Shown: positions 1 to 8,975 of the stretch, in pieces
How the letters are laid out: each line of letters begins with the position of its first letter
Numbering within the stretch: the stretch's first letter is position 1
Assembly (NCBI RefSeq): GCF_002218085.1
Contig: NZ_BDUC01000004.1
Span: 279,852-343,851, forward strand
Source of the DNA: Tolypothrix sp. NIES-4075
GTDB taxonomy: Bacteria; Cyanobacteriota; Cyanobacteriia; Cyanobacteriales; Nostocaceae
DNA length: 64,000 nt
Reading direction: 5' to 3'
The notes under the pieces: model-generated
Told to the model about the DNA's origin: nothing
The model's input: only the letters and a program-made list of their open reading frames with translations
The model's database searches: none
Translations under genes and position numbers: made by a program

Positions 1-35
1 GGGGACTGGGGACTGGGGACTGGGGACTGGGGGGA
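1..35. repeat. 7-bp tandem repeat (GGGGACT)n
   Basis: Five tandem copies of GGGGACT run from the window edge. It belongs to the short tandem repeat class scattered between genes here (see 4904, 58353 and 62770). No coding potential is seen. Confidence 0.85.
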
Positions 36-147
36 TATCCCAGCTCAAAACCACTAACCACTAACAAGCCTCAACCAATTAAAATGCTGAAAATCCTTGA
101 CTTTACGAACAAATGAGTGTAAATAAATTTATTCAGTCACGGGAGTG

Positions 148-1155
148 TTAAGCGTTATCGACACGACCCATATACATAGTTAAACCAGTCTCGGCTGCTT
201 GCCTTGCCGCATCTGCAACCTTTAAAGTATACAAGCTTGCCTCTGGGGTAACGTACAAAGGACTGCCATTAAGAAGACGATCTAACACCATGTTTGTATC
301 TTTAGCAAATAAACCCCGTTTTGTACCAACCTCTATCGGCGTTGTTTTCCCATTTTCTATTAAAACTCCTTTATCACCCTCAAAAATTAATCCGCCATTT
401 TCGCCATGAACTTCAAACTTGCGTTCTGCTTGCCATAGAGTTTCACCTTTGCCATAAATTACTTGCCCTAAAAGTCCGCTGTCGAACGACAGTTGACTAA
501 TGCAAAAACAGCTTTGGTAATATTGTGTTTCTATTTGCCAAAATCGTTGATGGCAGTTAACGGTAGTTACTTCACCAAACAAATCTATTAATCGATGTAA
601 TCTAGACAACGCACCTATTAAGGGAAAACCGAATAAATCATGGTTAAAAGTCCATTTACGCGGTGCGGTAACTTCCGGCTTTATGGTGCTGTAGCGCACA
701 TAAAACAATCCCCCAAGTTGCGGTAAGTATTGCTTTAAAGCTAAATGCAAACCGCCTAAAAGTTCGATATGTTCGACATGGAGAAGTTTATTTTCAGCTT
801 TGGCTAAGGCAACGAGTTCTTCTGCTTCTACTACATCTAAAGACAGGGGATATTCGACAATTACGTGTTTGCCAGCTTGCAGTGCTTTTTTGGCGATCGC
901 TCCATGATCTCGATTTATATTACAAATTACCACCAAATCTATATCATCGCGCTCTACTAGCTGTTGCCAAGAACTCATCGCTTCTGCTTGGTAGTCTGAA
1001 GCTAGAGATGCTGTTTTTTCTGGGGTATTACCGACAATGGCAAGTAAATGCGATCGCTCATCATGAACAAATGCTTCAGCCCTTAATTTTGCCACATACC
1101 CTGTACCAATCAAACCCACGCCCACACTTGCTTTTTCCACAAAAGCCGCTCTCAT
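148..1155 (-). CDS. bvdR: Biliverdin reductase (Gfo/Idh/MocA fold)
   Basis: NAD(P)H-dependent oxidoreductase expected to reduce biliverdin IX-alpha to bilirubin in the cytoplasm. The N-terminal Rossmann motif GVGLIGTGYVA is followed by EYPLSLD, HVEHIELLGG, RYSTI, FGFPLIGALSRLHRLIDLFG and GKGETLWQAERKF. These match the cyanobacterial BvdR pattern as I recall it from Synechocystis, rather than generic sugar dehydrogenases. The frame is open to a TTG at 1173. The ATG at 1155 is preferred because GAGG lies about 8 nt upstream, giving 335 aa, near the usual ~330. It is divergent from petF, with a 400-bp shared upstream region. Substrate specificity is inferred from similarity only. Confidence 0.85.
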   Translation of the reverse strand: MRAAFVEKASVGVGLIGTGYVAKLRAEAFVHDERSHLLAIVGNTPEKTASLASDYQAEAMSSWQQLVERDDIDLVVICNINRDHGAIAKKALQAGKHVIVEYPLSLDVVEAEELVALAKAENKLLHVEHIELLGGLHLALKQYLPQLGGLFYVRYSTIKPEVTAPRKWTFNHDLFGFPLIGALSRLHRLIDLFGEVTTVNCHQRFWQIETQYYQSCFCISQLSFDSGLLGQVIYGKGETLWQAERKFEVHGENGGLIFEGDKGVLIENGKTTPIEVGTKRGLFAKDTNMVLDRLLNGSPLYVTPEASLYTLKVADAARQAAETGLTMYMGRVDNA

Positions 1156-1554
1156 CGTACATATCCTCACCAATTCTGTTTATCTTTCTCTATAGGACTG
1201 AGTTAATTGCTTTAGCCGTTTATAACGCTTTAGTAAACTTGTAAACCTCTGGGCAAGGCTGAACCGCGAATGGCAATTTGCGTAAACCAAAGTGATTTGT
1301 TCATAAATTCCGGATTTTTCCAGATTATAGTCCTTTCTGGTAGCATCCATATCAGGATAAATATATAAGTAAAACTCATCAGGATTAACTAACTAAATTT
1401 CATTACTAATCGCGTTCAAATTCCAGTTACATCGTTTAGTTTTTCTCGTAGTATCAGAATTGAAGCAAATTTGAATAAACGGCTGAACTTATTAGTTCAG
1501 CCGACAGTTTGCTTTAGGATAACTTATACGGTCTGCAAAAGAGAGGATTAAAAA
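1156..1554. other. Divergent bvdR/petF intergenic region
   Basis: About 400 bp without a gene between two divergent starts, so it should hold both promoters. The only structured element seen is the hairpin at 1480-1503. No confident -10/-35 pair was assigned. Confidence 0.5.
1480..1503 (+). promoter_or_regulatory. Hairpin in petF leader
   Basis: Perfect 9-bp inverted repeat CGGCTGAAC / GTTCAGCCG with a 6-nt loop, ending 51 nt before the petF start. No T-run follows, so it is not an obvious intrinsic terminator. It could stabilise or regulate the ferredoxin mRNA leader; that role is inferred. Confidence 0.45.
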
Positions 1555-1857
1555 ATGCCAACTTTTAAAGTGACCCTGGTCAGCGAAGCTGAAGGTCTTA
1601 ACCAAACCATCGACGTTGATGATGATACCTATATTCTAGACGCTGCTGAAGAAGCTGGTCTTGACCTGCCTTATTCTTGTCGCGCTGGTGCTTGTTCTAC
1701 CTGTGCAGGTAAGCTGACATCAGGTTCTGCTCCAGACCAGTCTGACCAGTCTTTCTTAGACGACGAGCAAATCGAAGCTGGATATATTTTGACTTGTGTG
1801 GCTTACCCAACCGGAGACTGCACAATCGAAACCCACAAAGAAGAAGAACTTTACTAA
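1555..1857 (+). CDS. petF: Plant-type [2Fe-2S] ferredoxin
   Basis: Soluble electron carrier from photosystem I to FNR, thioredoxin reductase, nitrogen assimilation and other acceptors. The 100-aa protein carries the 2Fe-2S ligands Cys42, Cys47, Cys50 (motif CRAGACSTC) and Cys81, plus an extra Cys89. It is very acidic and ends EEELY, as in the major vegetative-cell ferredoxin. GAGAGG lies about 10 nt upstream of the ATG. It appears monocistronic, with a terminator at 2031-2081. Heterocyst FdxH is less likely given the close fit to PetF1, but this was not tested by alignment. Confidence 0.95.
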   Translation: MPTFKVTLVSEAEGLNQTIDVDDDTYILDAAEEAGLDLPYSCRAGACSTCAGKLTSGSAPDQSDQSFLDDEQIEAGYILTCVAYPTGDCTIETHKEEELY

Positions 1858-1885
1858 GAGTTTGGCGCTGCAATCAACGATAATA

Positions 1886-1979
1886 GGACTTACGCATCCA
1901 CTAAAGTCTTGTAGGGGCAATTCATGAATTGCCCCCTACGTAAATTCAAGCTTTGACGACGAAGGAAGTGCGTAAGTCC
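1886..1979. repeat. 94-bp palindromic MITE-like element
   Basis: Bounded by the 11-bp terminal inverted repeats GGACTTACGCA / TGCGTAAGTCC. It contains a second near-perfect palindrome at 1911-1939 (GTAGGGGCAATTCATGAATTG, then CCCCCTAC). No ORF. The structure is typical of a small non-autonomous element, sitting between petF and its terminator. Confidence 0.75.
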
Positions 1980-2030
1980 CCGATAAAAACAAAAGCGATC
2001 GCACACGTAGTAGAGACTGGTAAGTAAAAG

Positions 2031-2081
2031 AAGCAGACACATTAGAGGAAAAATAATTCCTCTATTGTGTCTGCTTTTTTT
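2031..2081 (+). terminator. Intrinsic terminator after petF
   Basis: A 20-bp stem (2031-2050 with 2057-2076, one mismatch), 6-nt loop AAATAA, then seven T. It lies between the convergent petF and SpoIID-like genes and could act in both directions. Confidence 0.85.
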
Positions 2082-2116
2082 GCATATGTAGTCAGCGTTT
2101 CAGCGCTGACGCGAAC

Positions 2117-3709
2117 TTACGGCTTAATATTGTTGCTCAAAATTTGAATTTGCGTGTCGGGATAGTAGAACTGGAGAATTTTTGCACTTGCCCAACCGAG
2201 TTTAGCTAAACTTTGAGCGCCAGTTTGACTCAAACCAACTCCATGTCCTAAACCACCGCCAATAAAAGCATATCCCCACAGAGCAGATTCGCCTTTGTTC
2301 AAGGGTTGCAGATAAAAAAGTGTACTTCTGGGTGCGGCAAAGGCGCTACGAACTTCATCTTTGTATAAACTAAAAGTGCCAATATCAGTTTTGACGTTTA
2401 GTTTGAGTATGCGTCCGCTTTTACTGCGCTCTACTACTGTCATTTCTTGAACGGTCTTAAACTTGGCAAAGGGACTCTTTTTGACTGTGAGAAATTTCTG
2501 CAAGCCTTTGGTAATATCTTCGAGGCTGCTTTCTTTATGCCAGCGAAACAGTTCGCGATCGCTTTCGTTAAATCCCTCTTTGCGATTGATAAACCGCTTA
2601 AAGTTCTCTTCGGAAGCTAAACTCTCATCCGATAAACTCCAAAAATTAACCGCAGCATCCAGCACCGGTCGTAAATATGGGCGATCGTCACCATTCCAAA
2701 CATCGCTAAACGAAGCTGTCACACCGCCTGTGGTGGAAGAATATAATGCATCCACTAGCTGATTTTGATAAGTTAGTACCATCCCCCTTGTGGAAGCGAT
2801 CGCTTTATCTGTGGCGGGAGAAACATCATTCAGCCCATAATAAACTTGGCAGTGAGTGTCCGCACACAGTTGATAATTATCTACTTCAAATCTGCGTACA
2901 TTCCGCAAGACATAAGTCCGCGCCAAAATCGCTTGTGCTTCTAGTGAGGCTACAGGCGCCGAATTGCCAATTTCATAAGGCACAACCCCGCGCAAATAAG
3001 TTTCTAAAGGCACTTCGTTGACTAAAGTGTAAGTACCATAGGCATTTGACTGTAACTCTAGGCTTCCTGGATAAAGACGAGCATTTTCTGGTTTTTTACC
3101 TTCATTCACCCGAATCAAGTTTTTATCGGCGCTAATTTCCAGCTTATTCGGGCTGTAGCGCTTGCCATTTACCACCCAACTCACTCGCGGCACTTGTTTG
3201 ATTATTTGGGTGTCAATAAATACCGTTGTTGTCTTTGTATTTTTTTGCACGCTTTGCAATAGCAAGCGCCGCAATAACGGAGTTTTGTATACATCGCGTT
3301 TTGCCCAAACTTGCCAGCGTTCTGGCTGGGCTATTTCTACTTGTATTCCCTTTTTCCGCCAGCTTTGGGCGTTGTCTTCCGCAGTTTCAAAGGTACGGAA
3401 AGTGCCTAAAACTACTTTCTCCTCAACTATCGCTTGAGGTAAAGGTTGCATAACTGTTTCTAATTTTACCGGGTTAGTGGTAACTAGGGTTTGCTCTGTT
3501 TTGTTGACTGTAAATTTCAGCTTTAAGCGATCGCCTTTTGTCGGCTCTAGTTGCAGTTGCTCTGTGGGTTTATCTCCAAATCGCTGCACAATCCCAATTC
3601 TTAGTTCTACATCTTTTGCTTTGCTCCCAGGACTTGATGCACCAGTCAGCCCCAATAAGCAAAATGCTGTCAGTACAGTGTAAGAAAAACGCCATAAGGT
3701 GATTTTCAT
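2117..3709 (-). CDS. SpoIID/LytB-domain secreted protein
   Basis: Secreted protein with a SpoIID/LytB (amidase-enhancer) domain, a family that binds or cleaves cell-wall glycan. The frame opens at 3790, but the ATG at 3709 begins a signal peptide (MKITLWRF, then a hydrophobic stretch to GLTGASS), so 530 aa is preferred. A SPOR-like stretch (VVLGTFRTFETAEDNAQSW) precedes the SpoIID core, which shows EVPLETYLRGVVPYEIG, EAQAILARTYVLRN, STTGGVT and GGGLGHGVGLSQTGAQSLAK. Cyanobacteria do not sporulate, so a role in peptidoglycan remodelling or septum maturation is inferred. It is convergent with petF. Confidence 0.85.
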   Translation of the reverse strand: MKITLWRFSYTVLTAFCLLGLTGASSPGSKAKDVELRIGIVQRFGDKPTEQLQLEPTKGDRLKLKFTVNKTEQTLVTTNPVKLETVMQPLPQAIVEEKVVLGTFRTFETAEDNAQSWRKKGIQVEIAQPERWQVWAKRDVYKTPLLRRLLLQSVQKNTKTTTVFIDTQIIKQVPRVSWVVNGKRYSPNKLEISADKNLIRVNEGKKPENARLYPGSLELQSNAYGTYTLVNEVPLETYLRGVVPYEIGNSAPVASLEAQAILARTYVLRNVRRFEVDNYQLCADTHCQVYYGLNDVSPATDKAIASTRGMVLTYQNQLVDALYSSTTGGVTASFSDVWNGDDRPYLRPVLDAAVNFWSLSDESLASEENFKRFINRKEGFNESDRELFRWHKESSLEDITKGLQKFLTVKKSPFAKFKTVQEMTVVERSKSGRILKLNVKTDIGTFSLYKDEVRSAFAAPRSTLFYLQPLNKGESALWGYAFIGGGLGHGVGLSQTGAQSLAKLGWASAKILQFYYPDTQIQILSNNIKP

Positions 3710-3902
3710 CGTCACTGACTTGATTGTGCCCCCAGTCTGATTTTGGGGTGGATGATCGATTTGCTTTACAGCGTAGTGGTTTTGTCGCATGAGCTACCTA
3801 ATGATATCATTGCTTATTTTGCATAAAAACTTGCAAAATAAAGTCATAACGATTATGATTTATGTAGAAGCACAAAAAAAGAACTAGACAAGGATATCCC
3901 TT

Positions 3903-4166
3903 ATGGTTAGGGTACAAGAAATTCCACTAAATCAGATAAAACGTCCTTTACCCCGTGCCAACGATCCGCAAAAAGTGCAAGCCTTGATGGAATCAATTGG
4001 TGCGATCGGGCAGCAAGAACCGATAGATGTCCTAGAAGTAGATGGACAGTATTATGGCTTTTCAGGTTGCCATCGTTACGAAGCTTGCCAGCGCTTAGGC
4101 AAAGAAACAGTCTTAGCCAGAGTCCGCAAAGCACCCAAGAGTGTTTTGAAGATGCATTTGGCGTAA
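3903..4166 (+). CDS. srx: Sulfiredoxin
   Basis: ATP-dependent reductase that repairs over-oxidised (sulfinic) 2-Cys peroxiredoxin. The 87-aa ParB/sulfiredoxin-fold protein has the diagnostic FSGCHRYEA motif with catalytic Cys56, plus the N-terminal IPLNQIKRPLPR and DPQKVQALMESI segments seen in cyanobacterial Srx. The single Cys in that context separates it from ParB-like regulators. It is followed by Dps on the same strand across a 195-bp repeat-rich gap, which fits an oxidative-stress cluster. Confidence 0.92.
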   Translation: MVRVQEIPLNQIKRPLPRANDPQKVQALMESIGAIGQQEPIDVLEVDGQYYGFSGCHRYEACQRLGKETVLARVRKAPKSVLKMHLA

Positions 4167-4170
4167 GATT

Positions 4171-4236
4171 TGTTAATTGTTGGTTGATAGTTGTTGGTTG
4201 ATAGTTGTTGGTTAATAGTTGGTGGTTGATAGTTAG
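4171..4236. repeat. Direct repeat of TTGTTGGTTGATAG type
   Basis: Four imperfect copies of a ~15-bp unit (GTTGTTGGTTGATAGTT) in tandem. A complementary CAACTAAC-rich stretch follows at 4278-4335, so the spacer between srx and dps can fold. Low-complexity intergenic repeat, non-coding. Confidence 0.7.
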
Positions 4237-4360
4237 AGCGTCAATATTGCTTGAACACTAAACACACTCCCCCTAACAACTAACTACTATCCACTATCCA
4301 CGCTCCAACCAACCCCCAACAACTAACCCCTAACAATCAACTAATAATCCGGAGAATTTT

Positions 4361-4852
4361 ATGCAAACGCAAGCAACAGCCAAAAACGTAAATATTGGCA
4401 TTGATGATACCAGTCGCGCTAAAATTGCCGAGGGGTTGTCTCGCCTTTTAGCTGACACTTATACGCTGTATCTGAAAACTCACAATTTCCACTGGAATGT
4501 CAAAGGACCGATGTTTCAAACTTTGCATCTTATGTTTGAGACACAGTATACAGAGTTAGCTCTAGCAGTTGATTTAATTGCCGAACGCATTAGAGCGCTG
4601 GGTTATCCTGCACCGGGCACTTACAGCGAGTATGCCAAGCTCAGTTCGATCGCAGAAACTCCTGGAGTTCCCAAAGCTACCGATATGATTCAGTTGTTAG
4701 TGGAAGGACAAGAAGCTGTAGTGCGAACCGCACGTTCTATTTTTCCTGTGGTTGAAGAAGTGAATGACGAACCTACAGCGGATTTATTGACTCAACGGAT
4801 GCAAGTGCATGAAAAGACTGCTTGGATGTTGAGAAGTTTGCTGGAAGAATGA
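4361..4852 (+). CDS. dps: Dps-family ferritin-like protein
   Basis: DNA-protection/ferroxidase protein of starved cells: a dodecameric ferritin-like cage that oxidises Fe(II) with peroxide. The 163-aa sequence has the family signature HNFHWNVKGP at 41-50, followed by LHLMFETQYTELALAVDLI, which supplies the Glu/Asp ligands of the inter-subunit ferroxidase site, and RIRALG. GGAG lies about 10 nt before the ATG. Nostoc-type cyanobacteria encode several Dps paralogues with different metal use; which one this is cannot be decided here. Confidence 0.92.
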   Translation: MQTQATAKNVNIGIDDTSRAKIAEGLSRLLADTYTLYLKTHNFHWNVKGPMFQTLHLMFETQYTELALAVDLIAERIRALGYPAPGTYSEYAKLSSIAETPGVPKATDMIQLLVEGQEAVVRTARSIFPVVEEVNDEPTADLLTQRMQVHEKTAWMLRSLLEE

Positions 4853-4903
4853 TAATAGGGACTGGGGACTAGGAGAGAAGGGGACAAGGAGAAATTTTAT
4901 AAT

Positions 4904-4950
4904 CCAATGCCCAATGCCCTATGCCCATTGCCCTATGCCCAATTTCCAAT
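4904..4950. repeat. CCCAATG/CCCTATG 7-bp repeat array
   Basis: Alternating 7-mers of CAATGCC / CTATGCC type directly before the HTH-GrpE gene. This is the heptanucleotide repeat class (STRR) known from heterocystous cyanobacteria. Translation upstream of 4955 would only read this repeat, which decides the start of the next gene. Confidence 0.8.
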
Positions 4951-4954
4951 TCTT

Positions 4955-5617
4955 ATGAAGAATGAGGCATTTTCGTTAAACTTCACCCATGCGTTGCAAA
5001 ACTTAATGCAGCGTGTGGGTGTTTCTAGTTTTAAAGCTTTGAGTCAAGCTGCTGGTGTTTCAGAGCGGCAAATTTTGCGGTTGCGACGGGGAGAAGCGAC
5101 GCAGATGCGAGTGGATGTACTGCTCAAACTATCGCAAGTATTACAGATGCCGTTAAGTGAATTGATAGCAACTTTTTCTCAGGTGGAGTTGGTAAAAGAG
5201 ACTGCATCAAATCAAGAATTGTTACAAGAAATAACAAATTTAAAAACAGAGTATCAGCGATCGCTTGTGCAATTAGAACAACAGCGCGAAGTATTGCTTT
5301 GTGAGTTTCAGCAAACGAGTTTGCAACTCCTAGAGTCTTTGTTATTGCAATTTCCCACCGCAGCACAGAAAGCGCAAGAGAATCCGCAGCTAGCAGCGGT
5401 AAAAATATTGCCTTTGGTGCAAAAACCTTTAGAAAAATTATTACAACAATGGAAAGTGGAAGCGATCGCACCCGTGGGAGCAGAATTACCTTACGATCCG
5501 CAGATACATCAATTGATGGAAGGTACTGCACAACCTGGAGAAAAAGTCAAGATACGTTATACAGGCTACCGTCAAGGTGATAAGCTGCTTTATCGAGCGA
5601 AAGTCAGCCCAGTTTGA
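4955..5617 (+). CDS. HTH (XRE-like) - GrpE domain fusion
   Basis: The 220-aa protein combines an N-terminal helix-turn-helix (about residues 10-65: FKALSQAAGVSERQILRLRRG, then DVLLKLSQVLQMPLSEL) with a coiled coil (about 75-120) and a GrpE-like beta domain at the end (APVGAELPYDPQIHQLM and GYRQGDKLLYRAKV). The tail resembles the GrpE head that opens the DnaK nucleotide cleft. It may couple DNA binding or transcription to an Hsp70 partner; that is inference. The frame is open from 4907 through the 7-mer repeats, so the ATG at 4955 (MKNEAF) is chosen. It is distinct from canonical GrpE, which has no HTH. Confidence 0.75.
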   Translation: MKNEAFSLNFTHALQNLMQRVGVSSFKALSQAAGVSERQILRLRRGEATQMRVDVLLKLSQVLQMPLSELIATFSQVELVKETASNQELLQEITNLKTEYQRSLVQLEQQREVLLCEFQQTSLQLLESLLLQFPTAAQKAQENPQLAAVKILPLVQKPLEKLLQQWKVEAIAPVGAELPYDPQIHQLMEGTAQPGEKVKIRYTGYRQGDKLLYRAKVSPV

Positions 5618-5735
5618 GAGAGGAGGGAGGGGGAGCAGAGGGGCAGGGAAAGCAGGGGAAGCAGGGGAAGCAGGGGGAGCAGGAGGATTTGTTACCCTTT
5701 TGGCTTTTGGCTTTCCTCTTTTCCCTCCCTATTGC
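5615..5735. repeat. G-rich low-complexity repeat
   Basis: Tandem GGGGAAGCA / GGGGGAGCA units, followed by a pyrimidine-rich stretch. Non-coding spacer between the HTH-GrpE gene and the histidine kinase. Confidence 0.7.
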
Positions 5736-5873
5736 CCCATGCCCAAAATGTTGAAAAATTTAAAATGTTGGGAATACTAAACTAGAGGCGAGCGCCTTCA
5801 AACCTACAACAGCGGTAGTGTATCTAACTTTCTTCTATCGGTGGATGAAACGCTAACACAAAGGATTTCGGGT

Positions 5874-8800
5874 ATGCAAGAGGACAAAAATATAAATGAG
5901 TCCGTGTCTCAACTAGAGGTACTCAGCAATAATTGTCCACCCAGACAGCAATTAAATGAGGAATTAGAAGCCAGAGTAGAAGAACGCACTGCCGAACTCA
6001 ATAGCGTGATAGTTCAGTTGAGGGAAGAAGTTAAGAAACGCATCGAGATAGAAAATAAACTGCGATCGTCAGAACAGTTTTTGCACTTGGTCATCGATAG
6101 CATCCCGCAGTTAATTTTTTGGAAAGATAAAAATTCTGTATATCTTGGCTGCAACCAGAAATTTGCCGATGTTGCGGGTGTGGGTTCCGCAGAAAATATT
6201 ATTGGCAAGACTGACTATGATTTGCCTTGGAAAAAAGAAGAAACAGAGTGGTTTCGAGAATGGGATCGCCGCGTTATGGAATCTGACACCCCAGAATTAC
6301 ATATCATTGAGCCACAAAAGACGGCTGATGGCAAGCATACTTGGGTAGATACTAATAAAATTCCTTTGCGGGATGGTGACGGTAATGTGGTAGGTATTCT
6401 TGGTACAGCCGAAGACATCACCGAACGTAAAGAAATTGAGGAAGCTTTACGCCAAAGTCAAGCTAAATTGCAGAAGCTATCAGCAAATGTTCCAGGAATG
6501 TTGTATCAGTTTATGTTACATCCTGATGGCTCTTTTTCTTTTCCTTTTATTAGTTCTGGTTCTTATCAAGTGTACGGATTGACACCAGAAGAAATTCAAG
6601 CAGATCCAAACAGAATATTGTCTCTGCTCGATCCAATTCAACGTGAGAAGTATGAGCAATCTGTCACCGTTTCTGCTCAGACATTGCAACCTTGGCACTG
6701 GGAAGGACAAATTGTTTTGCCCAGAGGACAAGTCAAATGGCTACAAGCTGCATCCCGTCCAGAATTGCAAGCGGATGAATCGATTCTCTGGGATGGATTG
6801 CTGATGGATGTTACCCATATTAAACAGACAGAAGAGGCACTTCACCAAGCTTATGCAGAACTGGAAAGACGTGTAGAAGAGCGGACTCAAGAATTAGTAC
6901 AAAGCAACCAAGCGCTACAAGCAGAAATTGCCGATCGCAAATTTGTAGAAGCTGCCTTAATGCTTTACAAGCAAGCAGTAGAAAGCTCTCATGATGCGAT
7001 TGGGATAGCGGATGCAGCTGGCAATCATATCTATCAGAATTCGGCATTCTGCAAACTTTACGAATGCGAAACTACACAAGCATTCATTGAATTTGGCGGC
7101 ATTCCGAGTGTAATTACAGATCCAAAAGTTGCTGAGGAGATACATCAAACCATCTTGAAAGGTGAGTCTTGGATTGGTGAAGCACAGCAAAAATCTGTTA
7201 GTGGTCGGATAATGCAGACTTTGTTAAGGTTACATCCGATTAAAGATTTTACAGGTAAAAACATCGGTTTTCTTGGCGTTATTACCGACATTACAGATCG
7301 CAAAAGAGCAGAAACTCAACTGCAACAGCAAGAAGAATTCCTTCGCACAGTCTTTGATGGCTCGGAAAATCCTATATTTGTAGTGGATGTTCTTAAAGAC
7401 GGTGAATTTTGCCATGTAGGTTACAATAGCGCGGCAGAGCGTGCCACAGGTTTTTCGCGTACAGAAGTAATCGGCAAAACTCCAGAACAATTGCATGGTG
7501 CAGTTACAGGTGCAGCAGTGCGTCAGATGTTCGCAAGCTGCCTAGAATTAGGTAAGTCTATTACCTACGAAGAATGCCTGACTTTTCACGGTGAAGAAAC
7601 TTGGTGGTTGACTACGATTAATCCTCTTCAAGACAGCGAAGGTAGAATTTACCGATTGGTGGGGACAACATTTAATATAAGCGATCGCAAACGAGCCGAA
7701 GCAACCTTATTAAAACAAGAGCAATTCCTTCGCAGCGTCTTCGATGGATCGCAAAATCCCAAATTTGTGGTGGATGTTCTCAAAGACGGTGACTTCCGCA
7801 TTGCAGGTTGGAACCCAGCTACAGAACGCGCCACTGGTCTAAGTAGTGCTGAAGTAATTGGTAAAACACCGGAGTATGTATATGGTGCAGTTGAAGGTGC
7901 ACGAGTACGTCAGCGATATACAAACTGCTTAAAAGCAGGTACGTTAATTAGCTACGAAGAATGCTTCAATCTTCAGGGTGAAGAAATTTGCTGGCTGACG
8001 ACTATCAATCCCTTGAAAGACAGTGAAGGTAGAATTTATCGGTTAGTAGGAATAGTATTTAATCTCACTGAGCGCAAACTAGCAGAAACTCAGTTAAAGC
8101 AACAAGCAGAAGACCTAGAAAAAACTCTCACTGAACTCCAACGCACACAAATGCAACTTATTCAAAGTGAGAAAATGTCTGGTTTAGGTCAACTTGTAGC
8201 AGGTGTTGCTCACGAAATCAACAACCCTGTAAATTTTATTTACGGCAATCTTACTCATGCTAACGACTACATCGAAGATTTATTAAGATTAGTACAGTTA
8301 TATGAGCAACATTATCCCGATCCGGTTTTGGAAATTCAAGAATTAGCTGAAGATATAGACTTAAACTTTTTGATAGAGGACTTAGGCAAACTTCTCAAAT
8401 CAATGAAAATTGGCGCAGAGCGGATTCAGGAAATTGTCTTATCTTTACGCACCTTTTCCCGCATGGATGAAGCGGAGATGAAAGAGGTAGATATCCATGA
8501 AGGTCTTGACAGCACGCTGATGATTTTAGAACATCGTATCAAAGCTAAACCTAACCGTATAGCAATTGAAGTGATCAAAGAATATGGTAACTTACCTTTG
8601 GTGGAATGTTATGCCGGACAACTCAATCAAGTGTTTATGAATATTTTGGCGAATGCAATCGATGCTTTGGAAGAATTGTTTACTAAAGACTCCGGACAAT
8701 TGATAACTCCGCAAATTCGTATTTGTACGGAACTAATGGCGGGCGATCGCGTCAAAATTAGCATTGCCGATAATGGATTGGGAATATCATCAGCCATAAA

Positions 8801-8975
8801 AGCGCGACTATTTGACCCCTTTTTTACCACCAAGCCGATTGGTAAAGGTACTGGTATGGGGCTTTCCATTAGTTATCAGATTATCAGCGATCGGCACGGC
8901 GGCTCTTTGGAATGTATTTCACAGCCAGGAGCCGGCGCTGAATTTGTGATTGCAATTCCTTTATGCCAACGATAA
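5874..8975 (+). CDS. Five-PAS sensor histidine kinase
   Basis: Soluble-looking sensor kinase of about 1033 aa; no membrane segment seen. It has an N-terminal coiled coil, then PAS domains at roughly 66-190, 198-316, 364-476, 487-606 and 616-736. A coiled-coil linker follows, then HisKA with phospho-acceptor His780 (VAHEINNPVNF) and HATPase_c with N-box Asn927, G1 Asp966 (DNGLGIS) and G2 GKGTGMG at 990. PAS4 and PAS5 are close copies from a 387-bp tandem duplication. No receiver or GAF domain, so the response regulator is encoded elsewhere. GTG at 5841 is possible, but AAGGA 8 nt before ATG 5874 favours the latter. Signal unknown. Confidence 0.85.
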   Translation: MQEDKNINESVSQLEVLSNNCPPRQQLNEELEARVEERTAELNSVIVQLREEVKKRIEIENKLRSSEQFLHLVIDSIPQLIFWKDKNSVYLGCNQKFADVAGVGSAENIIGKTDYDLPWKKEETEWFREWDRRVMESDTPELHIIEPQKTADGKHTWVDTNKIPLRDGDGNVVGILGTAEDITERKEIEEALRQSQAKLQKLSANVPGMLYQFMLHPDGSFSFPFISSGSYQVYGLTPEEIQADPNRILSLLDPIQREKYEQSVTVSAQTLQPWHWEGQIVLPRGQVKWLQAASRPELQADESILWDGLLMDVTHIKQTEEALHQAYAELERRVEERTQELVQSNQALQAEIADRKFVEAALMLYKQAVESSHDAIGIADAAGNHIYQNSAFCKLYECETTQAFIEFGGIPSVITDPKVAEEIHQTILKGESWIGEAQQKSVSGRIMQTLLRLHPIKDFTGKNIGFLGVITDITDRKRAETQLQQQEEFLRTVFDGSENPIFVVDVLKDGEFCHVGYNSAAERATGFSRTEVIGKTPEQLHGAVTGAAVRQMFASCLELGKSITYEECLTFHGEETWWLTTINPLQDSEGRIYRLVGTTFNISDRKRAEATLLKQEQFLRSVFDGSQNPKFVVDVLKDGDFRIAGWNPATERATGLSSAEVIGKTPEYVYGAVEGARVRQRYTNCLKAGTLISYEECFNLQGEEICWLTTINPLKDSEGRIYRLVGIVFNLTERKLAETQLKQQAEDLEKTLTELQRTQMQLIQSEKMSGLGQLVAGVAHEINNPVNFIYGNLTHANDYIEDLLRLVQLYEQHYPDPVLEIQELAEDIDLNFLIEDLGKLLKSMKIGAERIQEIVLSLRTFSRMDEAEMKEVDIHEGLDSTLMILEHRIKAKPNRIAIEVIKEYGNLPLVECYAGQLNQVFMNILANAIDALEELFTKDSGQLITPQIRICTELMAGDRVKISIADNGLGISSAIKARLFDPFFTTKPIGKGTGMGLSISYQIISDRHGGSLECISQPGAGAEFVIAIPLCQR

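Noticed and set aside
4907..4954. N-terminal extension of the HTH-GrpE protein
   Set aside because: Encoded entirely by 7-bp repeats.
5577..5780. Plus-strand Gly/Ala-rich ORF
   Set aside because: Translation of G-rich low-complexity repeat; overlaps the end of a real gene.
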